From NCBI GenBank assembly GCA_013202975.1, contig JABMQY010000090.1, positions 1-40,703 of the forward strand: 40,703 nucleotides of DNA, written 5' to 3'. The position numbers and the translations under genes are program-made. The notes beneath the pieces are model-generated. The model had not been told where the DNA came from. It saw only the letters and a list, made by a program, of their open reading frames with translations, and did no database searches. The DNA is from Candidatus Saganbacteria bacterium (GTDB taxonomy: Bacteria > Margulisbacteria > WOR-1 > XYC2-FULL-46-14). This document shows positions 15,074-23,513 of the stretch, one piece after another; within the stretch, counting starts at the first letter, position 1, and every line of letters starts with the position of its first letter.

Positions 15074-17196
15074 GATTCCTTTACAATTCTATAGGCATGT
15101 AATTTTTTATCCTGGGTTTGAAAGAACAGGTTTTCTCCGGAAGAAAAAGGGGCACCAAATAGTGGAGCTTTAAGTGGAATATAACCAGAGGGCTCGCCAC
15201 TATCCGCATCAAGAATTGCTAAGCGTCGTTCCATAATACCTACCTCTACAAATAAATGACCTTGATGATAACAAAGATCGGCATACTCATCAAAGGGGGA
15301 TTGATCAACATCTCTCCTCCACAATTCTTCTCCCCTTGCATTAAAAGCCCTGACAAAAACATCTTGCTTTGGACTATTAAGAGTATAAGGACTAACACGG
15401 GCATTATCATATATCCTGCCATTTAAAATCAGACGGGATTCATATGCTAGGACCGAAGCGACAACTCCATTTGGTGAATAAACATAAATAGATTTCCTTG
15501 GCCATTTGTATTCTTCTGGACCACCACAATCAAGAAACAACAGGGAATTCCCCTGATAAAGATTAATATTTTCTACATTTCTGTCAATTTCTTCCACTAA
15601 CCGCACCTCATCTGACCAAGGGCCAATAGAATAACGAGCCCCCGTCTTTCCTTCTTTGGCAACTACAAATAATTCATCACCAACCAAAATAGGATGAGTT
15701 ACTAATACCCCTTTTTTATCAGCATTTTTAGAGAAAGCTCTCCTCCATTTTTTCCAACCTGGTGGATCCTTTATTTTAATCGAAGCCTTCATTTTACCAT
15801 CAGGACCTATTTTCACTACCTGATAGTTTCCTGAACAATAAAAAAATCCATTTACATAGGCCGGGGCTCCGGATCGCCCGGTATTTATCCCCCCTATTTT
15901 ACAGGTTGACCTAGAATTTCGATTTTCCAGATCAATTATATTGAAAACATTCCTAGAATCAATATAAGCAAAAAAACTCTCGGTTATAACCGGCGAAGTC
16001 CCAGCCCTCAGATATCCATCCAATGATTTTGTCCAACCGATCTCTCCCCCACCAGTATCAATGCAAAATAAGGTCCTTTGATCTGACATAGCATATAATG
16101 AGCCTCCTGCTATCTTCAAACAATTCTTCAAAGCAAACGACAATTCCTTTGACCACAAACGTTCTCCTTGCAATCCATCTAGCACAAGTTGAGAGGGTCT
16201 AGGCAAAACAATTGCAGTTGGCCTCTCTTCAATCAGAACGGGCGCAACCTCCTCTACCAATGATTTGGCCAATAAAAAACGGGGAGCCATTGCCCCGTCA
16301 TAGATCTTACAAATGCTTTTTTGAGATGCAGCCAGAAAGTTTAAGCCTGAATTATATAATTTATCTCCAAAAAAGCTATATAGTTCAATATCCTGATTTT
16401 GATCAAAACTGCGCAGCAGCTCTATTATATTTTCTAGAACTGCCCGGCAATTGTCATCAGTATTTACAAACTCCTCAATTACTCGATCTGCTATGGTTTC
16501 ATCTAAAGCATGAATCAACTCTGCAATCCATCGAAGGTCTATCTGATTTTTGCCTAAAACAGCAAAACGTTTAAAAAACAAACGGATCGCATCCGCTGTC
16601 CCCATATTTATCAATAACTTGGCAAGATTTTTTGGCTCAATTTGATAGGCTAAATTAACTAAAGAAATTGGATCTCGCATTGCATTAATGTCAGAAGGCG
16701 TTGCAAACAATAATTTTCTGGCATAAGCAAACTTTTCGCGATTTATAAATACAGTAATTACAACCGACAAATCCTCAACCGGCAAAGCATAATATGCCGA
16801 AACCTCAGCAGCAATGTTCAAGATTGATCCATTTGCAGCAGCTTTTGGCAAAAGTTCTGCAGAAGTAAAAATTCGAAGCTCTCCTCTTTCAGAAACCCCA
16901 ACATCCCAAGATAACTCAGATGCCAATGCTTCAACCTGCCCTCTATCATCGGTTTGATCAAGACCCAATTTTTGAGGAGTGACAAGATCGGTCTCAACCA
17001 ATTCGGCCCGGTTAATTCTGGCCAAAAGAAAACCACCCAAAGAATTTAACCATCTTGAATCTTGTATTGAATCGAGTGAGGCAGAGGCATTGGTTGATAG
17101 TAAACGCCGAAGAACTGGATGGGTCTTAAAATGATTTAAGCCCTCAGTTCCGCTTAAACGAACTCCATTTGCAATTCTTGAGGTTGAACCTACCAT
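15070..17196 (-). CDS. Cytoplasmic alpha-helical + PQQ-like beta-propeller protein, function unknown
   Basis: A 708-residue protein. The first ~310 residues look mostly helical. The second half has repeated PQQ-type propeller strands: VLDGLQGERLWSKEL, LFCIDTGGGEIGWTKSL, ARGEELWRRDVDQSP and AILDADSGEPSGYIP each show the D-x-x-x-G-x-x-x-W blade pattern. No signal peptide is seen, so the propeller is predicted to be cytoplasmic and to act in protein binding rather than as a PQQ dehydrogenase. It is the middle gene of a three-gene set, overlapping its neighbours by 7 and 4 nt. Confidence 0.65.
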   Translation of the reverse strand: MVGSTSRIANGVRLSGTEGLNHFKTHPVLRRLLSTNASASLDSIQDSRWLNSLGGFLLARINRAELVETDLVTPQKLGLDQTDDRGQVEALASELSWDVGVSERGELRIFTSAELLPKAAANGSILNIAAEVSAYYALPVEDLSVVITVFINREKFAYARKLLFATPSDINAMRDPISLVNLAYQIEPKNLAKLLINMGTADAIRLFFKRFAVLGKNQIDLRWIAELIHALDETIADRVIEEFVNTDDNCRAVLENIIELLRSFDQNQDIELYSFFGDKLYNSGLNFLAASQKSICKIYDGAMAPRFLLAKSLVEEVAPVLIEERPTAIVLPRPSQLVLDGLQGERLWSKELSFALKNCLKIAGGSLYAMSDQRTLFCIDTGGGEIGWTKSLDGYLRAGTSPVITESFFAYIDSRNVFNIIDLENRNSRSTCKIGGINTGRSGAPAYVNGFFYCSGNYQVVKIGPDGKMKASIKIKDPPGWKKWRRAFSKNADKKGVLVTHPILVGDELFVVAKEGKTGARYSIGPWSDEVRLVEEIDRNVENINLYQGNSLLFLDCGGPEEYKWPRKSIYVYSPNGVVASVLAYESRLILNGRIYDNARVSPYTLNSPKQDVFVRAFNARGEELWRRDVDQSPFDEYADLCYHQGHLFVEVGIMERRLAILDADSGEPSGYIPLKAPLFGAPFSSGENLFFQTQDKKLHAYRIVKES

Positions 17197-17765
17197 GAAA
17201 AACCCTCATCCTCCCACCCTGTCCACTGATCAGCAACTGCCTGAGATTTTGCATACGCCTTAAAAATTAACATTGTAGCCAATACCTTTTGCGGCACATC
17301 TATGTTTGGAAATTGTCGAGCCAATCTTGCCAAAGGAAGATCAAGAACCATTGTCCCGTCTAATTTTACATCGCCAGTAGTTTTATCTAAAACAGCCAGA
17401 CGTGCAAAGAACATAGGAACTTCAAAAACAGACATCATCTCATTAGCTAATGGTCTAATACTATCATCAGATAAAAGGCGATTAATTCTATAAGAAATTT
17501 TAATATCAGATCCTCGTCCTTGAGAATCTGAGTGCATTACAATTACATCAGCAAACCTTATCTCATCATCACAACCTGGCACAAGATTGGCAATTCGGCG
17601 AAAGGTAGCAGCACTTCTTTCCAAGGGTTCCAGGGCATCTACCGTGCAGGTCGAATCAGAATATATTATTCTACTCTCACTACGACCCCTGGCCCGCTTA
17701 TCTTGTGCAAGGTATCGTCTTATCGGCATCGGCAACCGGCCACTAGTTAAGCTGTTACTTTTCAT
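17190..17765 (-). CDS. Unknown protein, first gene of beta-propeller operon, C-terminal DQWxGW motif
   Basis: A 191-residue cytoplasmic protein without a recognised domain. It shares the C-terminal signature DQWTGWEDEGF and the preceding helix with the protein at 14009-15073. The N-terminal ~30 residues are basic and Ser/Arg-rich (RYLAQDKRARGRSESR). It lies 41 nt downstream of rex and overlaps the propeller gene by 7 nt, so the three-gene set may be read from the hldD-trxA-rex transcript. Confidence 0.6.
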   Translation of the reverse strand: MKSNSLTSGRLPMPIRRYLAQDKRARGRSESRIIYSDSTCTVDALEPLERSAATFRRIANLVPGCDDEIRFADVIVMHSDSQGRGSDIKISYRINRLLSDDSIRPLANEMMSVFEVPMFFARLAVLDKTTGDVKLDGTMVLDLPLARLARQFPNIDVPQKVLATMLIFKAYAKSQAVADQWTGWEDEGFSW

Positions 17766-17806
17766 GAATTATTATCTTGAAAGAAAAAGAAAAATTTCAG
17801 GTGATT

Positions 17807-18424
17807 TTATCGGACAAAGAAAGAAAGGGTCTTTAATTCGACCGCAAGGTCTACATTGGAAATTTTAACCTTATTTGAAAGAGTGAGTTTAACCGGAGTA
17901 AAATTTAAAATAGCTTTGATTCCGGCTTTTTCTAAACGCCGGGCAACCTCCTGTGCGGCAGCGGCCGGAACGGTCAAAACCGCCAACTCAATTCCATCTT
18001 TTTTGATAATTTGATATAGTTTCCCTATATCATGGCAGCGAAAACCCTTAATCTTTCTGCCAATTTTCTGTTTTGAATTATCAAAAACAGCAGAAACCTT
18101 GAAACCCAGATCATCCAATCCTTTATATCCGGCCAAGGCTTCTCCCAGATTCCCCATCCCGACAATACATATTTTTCTTATCTTTTGAATACCCATGATC
18201 ATTCCAATTCGATCACGAAGCTCCAAAACGTCATAGCCCGCCCCCTGGGTTCCAAATTTGCCAAAATAGGAAAGGTCTTTTCTTACCTGGGAGGGCTTTG
18301 TTTCCAGAATGTCGGCCAGGCTTTTTGAGGAAATATCTCTGGTCCCCTGCTGGAGCAAAAAAGTAAGATAACGATGGTAAAGCAAGACCCGCTGGATTGT
18401 TTTTCTTGGAATATTTCTAGGCAT
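17807..18424 (-). CDS. rex: Redox-sensing transcriptional repressor Rex
   Basis: Rex binds TTGTGAAnnnnTTCACAA operators and releases them when it binds NADH. The 205-residue protein has the N-terminal winged helix (RYLTFLLQQGTRDISSKSLADIL, SQVRKDLSYFGKFGTQGAGYDV) and a Rossmann domain with GMGNLGEAL at ~residue 90. The length is typical. It overlaps trxA by 8 nt. Matching operators lie upstream of the hydrogenase operon 7 kb away; none was seen at its own operon's promoter. Confidence 0.95.
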   Translation of the reverse strand: MPRNIPRKTIQRVLLYHRYLTFLLQQGTRDISSKSLADILETKPSQVRKDLSYFGKFGTQGAGYDVLELRDRIGMIMGIQKIRKICIVGMGNLGEALAGYKGLDDLGFKVSAVFDNSKQKIGRKIKGFRCHDIGKLYQIIKKDGIELAVLTVPAAAAQEVARRLEKAGIKAILNFTPVKLTLSNKVKISNVDLAVELKTLSFFVR

Positions 18425-18740
18425 AAGCCTTTAATTTTTCTTCTAAAGCCGCAGCCGGAACCATCCCGACAATCCGATCAACCTCTTTGCCGTCCTTAAA
18501 GACGATTAAACAAGGAATTCCGCTTATCTGATACTGGGTTGGAGAGCTTTGGTTTTCATCAGTATTCATTTTTAGAAATTTTATTTTGTCACCCAATTTT
18601 TCAGCCGCTGCTTCAAAACTCGGAGCCATCATTTTGCATGGCCCGCACCAGGGAGCCCAAAAATCGACAACAACCGGGATCTGAGACTGCAAAACCTCTT
18701 TATTGAAATCCGCGTCAGTAACTTGATTTACTTTTCCCAT
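18417..18740 (-). CDS. trxA: Thioredoxin
   Basis: A cytoplasmic dithiol-disulfide reductant of 107 residues with the active site WCGPC at residues 31-35, the conserved Asp in VVDFWAPW, and the cis-Pro in ISGIPCLIVF. A Cys follows the cis-Pro where Thr is usual. A clean GGAG-type ribosome site (AAAGGAGTTATTTATA before ATG) lies in the end of hldD. Its start overlaps the hldD stop by 1 nt and its stop overlaps rex. Confidence 0.95.
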   Translation of the reverse strand: MGKVNQVTDADFNKEVLQSQIPVVVDFWAPWCGPCKMMAPSFEAAAEKLGDKIKFLKMNTDENQSSPTQYQISGIPCLIVFKDGKEVDRIVGMVPAAALEEKLKAYA

Positions 18741-19699
18741 TATAAATAACTCCTTTCTTTTAAATAATTAGAATAATCTATTATAGCATCTTCGAGTCTT
18801 GTAATTGAGTAGGAATAACCAGCATTTCTTAATTTCGAAATATCAGCCTGAGTAAAATACTGATACTTATCCCGTAAAAGCCCGGGCATTTCAATATATT
18901 CGATATTTAAAGGAATATTTAATGCAGAAAATAGTGCCTTTGCCAGATCATTCCAGCTCCCAGCCTCCCCTGTCCCTACATTATATATACCAGCCTTATC
19001 GGGGTGCTCGATAAAGTAAAAGACCATCTTTATGGCATCCTTTACATAAATAAAATCCCGCTTCTGTCCCCCATCCGGATATTCATTTTTATAGGATTTA
19101 AAAAGTTTTATCTTCTTCTCACGAACTACATCATCAAAACGCTTACAGATTAAGCTGCGCATCTCCCCCTTGTGATACTCATTTGGGCCAAATACGTTAA
19201 AAAACTTAAAACCGACGAATTTATATTGTAATTGATTCTTTAATACCCATAGATCAAAGTTTTGTTTTGACCAGCCATAATAGTTTAGCGGCTTGAATCT
19301 TGGAGTATCTTTATCTTCATCAGAAAAACCGAGAGAACCGTCACCGTAAGTGGCTGCCGACGAAGCATATAAAAACTTAATATTATTTTTTAAACAAAAC
19401 TCGGCTAAGGTTTTGGTATACTCAAAATTATTCTTAATATAATACTGTTCGTCAGTTAAAATTGTTGAAGAACAGGCTCCGATATGAAGGATTAGATCAA
19501 CATCTCTAAACTTATCCAGAGATTTAATGAATTGTTCTTTACTGAGACAATCTTTAAACTTCTTTCCGGTCAGGTTTTTTTCTTTAAGCTTATCGCCTAA
19601 TTCGTCAACAACAACAATATCCTCCAAACCCTCTTGGTTAAGCTTCCAAAGAAGGCAGGATCCGATAAAACCCATGCCGCCGGTTAAGATTATTTTCAT
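18740..19699 (-). CDS. hldD: ADP-L-glycero-D-manno-heptose 6-epimerase
   Basis: An NAD(P)-dependent short-chain epimerase (RfaD/HldD) that makes the heptose precursor of the LPS inner core, evidence for an outer membrane. It has the Rossmann start ILTGGMGFIGSCL, the heptose-epimerase HIGACSST motif, the catalytic SSAATYG and YGWSKQNFD (Tyr-x-x-x-Lys), and QKRDFIYVKDA. The length of 319 is typical. It is the first gene of the hldD-trxA-rex operon, with an extended -10 box 6 nt before ATG. A 60-nt piece of this gene is duplicated at 21969-22034. Confidence 0.93.
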   Translation of the reverse strand: MKIILTGGMGFIGSCLLWKLNQEGLEDIVVVDELGDKLKEKNLTGKKFKDCLSKEQFIKSLDKFRDVDLILHIGACSSTILTDEQYYIKNNFEYTKTLAEFCLKNNIKFLYASSAATYGDGSLGFSDEDKDTPRFKPLNYYGWSKQNFDLWVLKNQLQYKFVGFKFFNVFGPNEYHKGEMRSLICKRFDDVVREKKIKLFKSYKNEYPDGGQKRDFIYVKDAIKMVFYFIEHPDKAGIYNVGTGEAGSWNDLAKALFSALNIPLNIEYIEMPGLLRDKYQYFTQADISKLRNAGYSYSITRLEDAIIDYSNYLKERSYL

Positions 19700-19705
19700 G
19701 TTTAA

Positions 19706-19714
19706 ATTATATCA
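19706..19714 (-). promoter_or_regulatory. Extended -10 promoter of hldD (leaderless spacing)
   Basis: Minus strand TGATATAAT, an extended -10 element, with TATAAT ending exactly 6 nt before the ATG at 19699. The mRNA would start at the ATG itself. Confidence 0.5.
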
Positions 19715-19751
19715 TTAATCCAAAATAATCAGACAGATTTAAGTCGAGTGG

Positions 19752-19780
19752 TTTACTGTTGATTTGTTTTACTATATAAT
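19752..19780 (+). promoter_or_regulatory. Promoter of geranylgeranyl-reductase-like gene
   Basis: TTTACT (19752-19757), 17-nt spacer, TATAAT (19775-19780), and only 9 nt to the ATG. No ribosome site is seen, so the leader is absent or nearly so. Confidence 0.6.
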
Positions 19781-19789
19781 TAGCTAAAA

Positions 19790-20983
19790 ATGAGAAAGAA
19801 AATAGTTGTTATCATTGGAGCAGGTCCTGCAGGGACTTCTGCGGCAATCCAACTAGCTCAGGCGGGATTTTCCCCTCTTATCGTTGATAAAGATAATTTC
19901 CCGCGTGATAAAGTATGTGGAGATGCTGTATCCGGGGAAGGGCTGCTGATTTCAGAAACTTTTGGTCTGCTCGAAGAGTTAGAGCAAGAAGGTTATAAAT
20001 GTGAGAAAAGAGAATTTTACACGGATCAGACAGAGCTTCAAATTATTAATAAAAAGGCGATAAATATTCCCAGAGAAAAATTTGACCTCATGCTGTTTAA
20101 GAAAGCTCTTTCACTAGGGGCAGAATTTATGTGTGCGGAATTTTCAGGGAAGGTCACCTACAAAGATGGTTATCATTCGGTTGAGTTATTAAACCCTGGA
20201 AAAGAGAAATTTTTGGTCGATTGTGAATACTTGATAATTGCAACTGGCTGCCAGAGTGATCTAGCCTTAAGAGAGCTTGGAAGAAAACATAAAATTGCCT
20301 GCCCCGACCAGGTGGCCTATAGGGGATATTACCGGGCAAAATGGCCGATTAAAGAAAGAAAATATTTCTTTCTCCGGGAGCTTACTCCGGGATATGCGTG
20401 GATATTTCCATTAGGGAAGGGTCTTTTTAATGTTGGTTGCGGAGGAAAAATATTAAAAGCCAGAAAATTGGAGTTAAAAGATTGTTTGTCACGATTTGTT
20501 TCTAAAACAAATGCTCTGTATAAGTGTACAGGCGTATGGGAAAAGGAGCCCAAAGGGGCCCCCCTTCGTTCAAACTTCTCTAATCTCATCAACTTTAAGG
20601 GATATCCAAATTTAATATTAATTGGGGAAGCAATGGGGGCTACCTATCCCTTTTCGGGCGGCGGGATAGGAAAATCAATGCTTTCAGCGGTATTGGCGGC
20701 AGAGTCTGTTATGGAAGTTGTCAACAAAAAAGGAAATCATTGTCTGTCGAAGGTTTATCAAAATAAAATCAATAAAAAAATGAAACCAAAATATTATACC
20801 TTTTTTAAATTTTGCGATTATTTGCTTACAAGTTCTTTTCTGCAAAAATTCGTCTATGAGAAAGTTTTTAATAGTAAGAAATATCCCGATTTAATCCCCA
20901 ACATACTTTGCGGAAAAATCAGGCCCGAACGGCTTTTTTCTATCCCCTTTGTGATTGGGTTAGGTCTGCAGAAAAAAAGATAG
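19790..20983 (+). CDS. Geranylgeranyl reductase-family FAD oxidoreductase
   Basis: A flavoprotein of the GGR/digeranylgeranylglycerophospholipid-reductase-like group, which saturates isoprenoid chains. It has the N-terminal dinucleotide-binding motif VIIGAGPAGTSAAIQLAQAG, the PRDKVCGDAVSGEGL segment characteristic of the family, and the FAD motif LILIGEAMGATYPFSGGGIG. The length of 397 is usual. The convergent neighbour is ispA, which makes prenyl diphosphates, so a role in reducing a polyprenyl product such as a quinone tail or carrier lipid is plausible. The exact substrate is unknown. Confidence 0.85.
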   Translation: MRKKIVVIIGAGPAGTSAAIQLAQAGFSPLIVDKDNFPRDKVCGDAVSGEGLLISETFGLLEELEQEGYKCEKREFYTDQTELQIINKKAINIPREKFDLMLFKKALSLGAEFMCAEFSGKVTYKDGYHSVELLNPGKEKFLVDCEYLIIATGCQSDLALRELGRKHKIACPDQVAYRGYYRAKWPIKERKYFFLRELTPGYAWIFPLGKGLFNVGCGGKILKARKLELKDCLSRFVSKTNALYKCTGVWEKEPKGAPLRSNFSNLINFKGYPNLILIGEAMGATYPFSGGGIGKSMLSAVLAAESVMEVVNKKGNHCLSKVYQNKINKKMKPKYYTFFKFCDYLLTSSFLQKFVYEKVFNSKKYPDLIPNILCGKIRPERLFSIPFVIGLGLQKKR

Positions 20984-20989
20984 ACCGGA

Positions 20990-21877
20990 TCAACTACTCC
21001 GCCCCTTAATGAAAAATATAAGCTGTCTTAACCTTTCTGCTTTTGGCCCGAATACTTTTAAGCTTTCTATAGCTTTTTCGGCTTCTTTTTCTGCTAACTT
21101 GATGGCTTTTTTTAACCCACAAACTGATATGTATGTGCTTTTGTTTTTCTTCTTGTCTGACCCTGGCATCTTGCCCAGCTCTTTTTTAGTGCCGATTTCA
21201 TCTAAAATATCGTCAACTATTTGATAAATCAAACCAAAATGCAAAGCATATTTCTCTAAGCCCTTTATCTGTTTAGTGTTAAGCTTGAGAGCTTCTGCTC
21301 CAATTCGGACAGCAACTTGCATCAATTTACCCGTTTTTAAACTATGGATCTCTTTTAGTCTCTTAAGACTGATTTTTTTGTTTTCACTTTTCATATCTAA
21401 GACCTGGCCGAGTATTACACCCCTTGAGCCGATTGCTTCACATAAAAGTGCCATTATTTTTGCAGATCTTTCCGATTTTATTTGGTATTTTTGAAAATTA
21501 TTAGCCAATATTTCGAAGGCATACATTAGTAGCGCGTCTCCTGCCAAAATTGCTATATCCTCACCAAATTTTTTATGGCAGGCTAGCTTACCCCTTCTAT
21601 AATCATCATTATCCATTGCGGGAAGATCATCGTGGATTAAAGAACTGCAGTGAATTATTTCAATTGCCAGGGCAATTTCTAAAATGTTTTTATAAGAAGC
21701 CCCGGAAGCTTCTGCTGCTGCCAAGACCAGGATAGACCTAATTCTTTTTCCCCCATTTAATACCCCATATCTCATTGCTTTTGAGATTAGGCGGTTATCT
21801 TTAGGCAAAACCCCTAGCAGAGCCTTATCTATTATGTCTTTTTTTTCTAAAAAATATTTATTAAAACTGTTATCCAT
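20990..21877 (-). CDS. ispA: Short-chain polyprenyl diphosphate synthase (farnesyl/geranylgeranyl)
   Basis: A trans-prenyltransferase condensing isopentenyl diphosphate with allylic diphosphates. The first Asp-rich motif is HDDLPAMDNDDYRRGK and the second is IVDDILDEIG. GGKRIRSILVLAA is the usual N-terminal lysine/arginine motif. The 295-residue length and the two-residue insertion in the first motif (DDxxxxD) fit the bacterial IspA type. It converges with the GGR-like gene, with stops 6 nt apart. Confidence 0.92.
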   Translation of the reverse strand: MDNSFNKYFLEKKDIIDKALLGVLPKDNRLISKAMRYGVLNGGKRIRSILVLAAAEASGASYKNILEIALAIEIIHCSSLIHDDLPAMDNDDYRRGKLACHKKFGEDIAILAGDALLMYAFEILANNFQKYQIKSERSAKIMALLCEAIGSRGVILGQVLDMKSENKKISLKRLKEIHSLKTGKLMQVAVRIGAEALKLNTKQIKGLEKYALHFGLIYQIVDDILDEIGTKKELGKMPGSDKKKNKSTYISVCGLKKAIKLAEKEAEKAIESLKVFGPKAERLRQLIFFIKGRSS

Positions 21878-21968
21878 TTTCTTATGCTTTGATGATAATA
21901 CTCAGCTTACAGGTTTTCCCCTTAAAAAACAAGGAGAGAGCCCCCATTATTTGGATTAGATCTTTTAT

Positions 21969-22034
21969 AATTGTTGAAGAACATGCTCCGATATGAAGGA
22001 CTAGATCAATATCTCTAAACTTATTTAAGAGATA
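21969..22034 (-). pseudogene. Fragment of a second hldD copy
   Basis: About 60 nt match hldD positions 19460-19520 with only about three scattered substitutions, in the same orientation. They encode FRDIDLVLHIGACSST, where hldD has FRDVDLILHIGACSST. Similarity fades abruptly on both sides. It overlaps the last codons of the exported-protein gene. It is a remnant or short duplication and is not a functional gene. Confidence 0.75.
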
Positions 22035-22564
22035 GCACTCATTATTTCGCCCTTAACTACCCACCTATCCCCTTCTTTTACCATAACTATCAGATACCCG
22101 ACTACAATCACCGGATGATCGATCGGATACCCGTAGCTATAATATCGAAAAACCGCCTGGGTCTTACTGTCATTAAAACCGGCTCTTGAAAACTGGGTTG
22201 TCGCCTCATTGCTGGTAACAACAACCTCAGGATTGATAGAAAACTTGTTTTCGAATTTTGCGCCTTCCTTGTTTTTTTGATTAAAGTCATCAATGGTTGA
22301 TTTATCAAGTTCAACTTTTGCCTGATATTCTACCCACCCCTTAGCATCACTATATTTAATACTGTCCGGCGCATAGGCTTTGTCGGACACAACAAACTTT
22401 TGAGGAGGGCTTTGAACGGACTGCCGAGAATTAATTTTATGCAGTAAAAAATCGGAATAGACCCGGTACTCTTCTTTAGTAATATCGTTATTCATACACA
22501 ATCCTCCATCAATAAATATTGCCAGAATCACTAAAACAATAAAAACTAATTTTATTCTAATCAT
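22025..22564 (-). CDS. Small exported protein of unknown function
   Basis: A 179-residue protein with an N-terminal hydrophobic signal (IRIKLVFIVLVILAIFIDGG) followed by LC. The LC could be lipoprotein-like, but no clear lipobox is seen. The rest is polar with a C-terminal beta-rich region (VFRYYSYGYPIDHPVIVVGYLIVMVKEGDRWVV) that resembles NTF2-like accessory folds, a weak impression. The ATG at 22564 is used because it lies in an 8-nt overlap with the upstream CYTH gene. The track start at 22594 is inside that gene. Its end abuts the hldD remnant. Confidence 0.6.
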   Translation of the reverse strand: MIRIKLVFIVLVILAIFIDGGLCMNNDITKEEYRVYSDFLLHKINSRQSVQSPPQKFVVSDKAYAPDSIKYSDAKGWVEYQAKVELDKSTIDDFNQKNKEGAKFENKFSINPEVVVTSNEATTQFSRAGFNDSKTQAVFRYYSYGYPIDHPVIVVGYLIVMVKEGDRWVVKGEIMSAIS

Positions 22565-23132
22565 TACCTGACAAAACACCCTTTTCACTCTCAAAAGTCA
22601 TTAATACTTTCTTTTCTGCATTTTTGAATTTCCCGGCGTTTTCTTTGCAGTATTTAGCAAAAAGCCCCATATAATTGTCTCCGCTGGCATTGCTATAGTC
22701 CAAACTAAGTTTTTTGGAAACTTCTTTCAACTCTTCTTCTGATTCCGCCTCAAGCTCAATAAAATATCCCATAAAAGGCAGTTTATCTATCAAAACATGG
22801 GCATTCTCTAATTTAAAAGTATGGCGAATCTTTTCTTTTTTAATCCCTTCCTGAAAACCCACCCCCTTAAAGATTTTAATCATAGTATCTGCATCAGATA
22901 TTTTAACTTCTGTCTCTTCACGAACCTTTGCTTTCCCTGAAGTTTTAATCGCTCTTTTATGGGTAATTAGCCCCTCTTGGCCGATTTTTCTAATCCTAAC
23001 CTGCTTGCCAATAAAATTAAGATAAACGTCTGTCTCTTTTTGTTCGCCTAAATCCTGGGCTCCAAGCTCTTTTAGTTTAGGAAGAATATCTGATTTATCA
23101 GCGATTTTATATTTTACTTCGTATTCTGGCAT
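22557..23132 (-). CDS. CYTH domain protein (class IV adenylate cyclase/triphosphatase-like)
   Basis: The N-terminal EYEVKYKI carries the ExExK signature of CYTH triphosphate tunnel enzymes. Alternating charged strands follow (VRIRKIGQEG, KVREETEVKI, IELEAES), as in CyaB. The 191-residue length is normal. Members act on ATP, thiamine triphosphate or inorganic triphosphate; which one cannot be told here. The gene is translationally coupled to the exported protein downstream. A copy of its start region recurs at 29672-29708. Confidence 0.85.
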   Translation of the reverse strand: MPEYEVKYKIADKSDILPKLKELGAQDLGEQKETDVYLNFIGKQVRIRKIGQEGLITHKRAIKTSGKAKVREETEVKISDADTMIKIFKGVGFQEGIKKEKIRHTFKLENAHVLIDKLPFMGYFIELEAESEEELKEVSKKLSLDYSNASGDNYMGLFAKYCKENAGKFKNAEKKVLMTFESEKGVLSGND

Positions 23133-23149
23133 GGTTATTAATTATATAT
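23112..23149. repeat. Direct repeat, copy 1 (start region of CYTH gene)
   Basis: The 24-bp sequence ATTCTGGCATGGTTATTAATTATA and flanking TTTTAC and ATC recur at 29672-29708 in the same orientation. Copy 1 is the intact beginning of the CYTH gene and its leader. Module 1 of the RiPP region lies between the copies. Confidence 0.75.
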
Positions 23150-23184
23150 CAAAATCTCATTAAAATCTCAAGGCAAATCGCTCC

Positions 23185-23213
23185 TTGACAAATATCCATG
23201 CAAAGAATATACT
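23185..23213 (+). promoter_or_regulatory. Promoter of RiPP module 1
   Basis: TTGACA (23185-23190), 17-nt spacer, TATACT (23208-23213), about 30 nt before the precursor gene start. It also shows that the ORF-track start at 23185 is not a real start. Confidence 0.75.
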
Positions 23214-23244
23214 AAAAATTAATCTTATTATGGGAGGGTTAGAA

Positions 23245-23472
23245 GTGAAAAATAAGAAAACTAAGAAATGGCAAACTCCGGAATTGACTGGAATAATCGG
23301 AACAAAGACAGGCTCGGATTGCTCTTATGGAAACGGTGCTAACCCCGGTGATTGTTATACGGGAAGGCTTCCTCAATCGACCACTTGTCACGTAGGGGAA
23401 GACGCAGGTACCTCTTGTTTTTATGGAAACGATGCTCTAAACAGCTGTTCTACTGGAAACAACGTCGTATAA
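23245..23472 (+). CDS. RiPP precursor peptide with five Cys-x-x-Gly repeat units
   Basis: A 75-residue precursor beginning at GTG 23245, 7 nt after GGAGG. The leader KKTKKWQTPELTGIIGT has the W/YxxPxL pattern recognised by PqqD/B1-type leader-binding domains in lasso and related systems. The core has five Cys at 26, 37, 48, 58 and 68, each in a C-x-x-G unit (CSYG, CYTG, CHVG, CFYG, CSTG) with a period of 10-11 residues. It heads an operon with a PqqD-like protein, a B2-type peptidase and four radical SAM enzymes. These are expected to cut the leader and modify the core, perhaps by thioether links; the product is unknown. Confidence 0.8.
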   Translation: MKNKKTKKWQTPELTGIIGTKTGSDCSYGNGANPGDCYTGRLPQSTTCHVGEDAGTSCFYGNDALNSCSTGNNVV

Positions 23473-23513
23473 AATCAAAATTATAAACACCAGGCAAAGG
23501 GCTCTCGTATGAG

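Noticed and set aside
23185-23244. Longer start of precursor 1 at 23185
   Set aside because: It lies on the -35/-10 promoter. GTG 23245 has a well-placed GGAGG.
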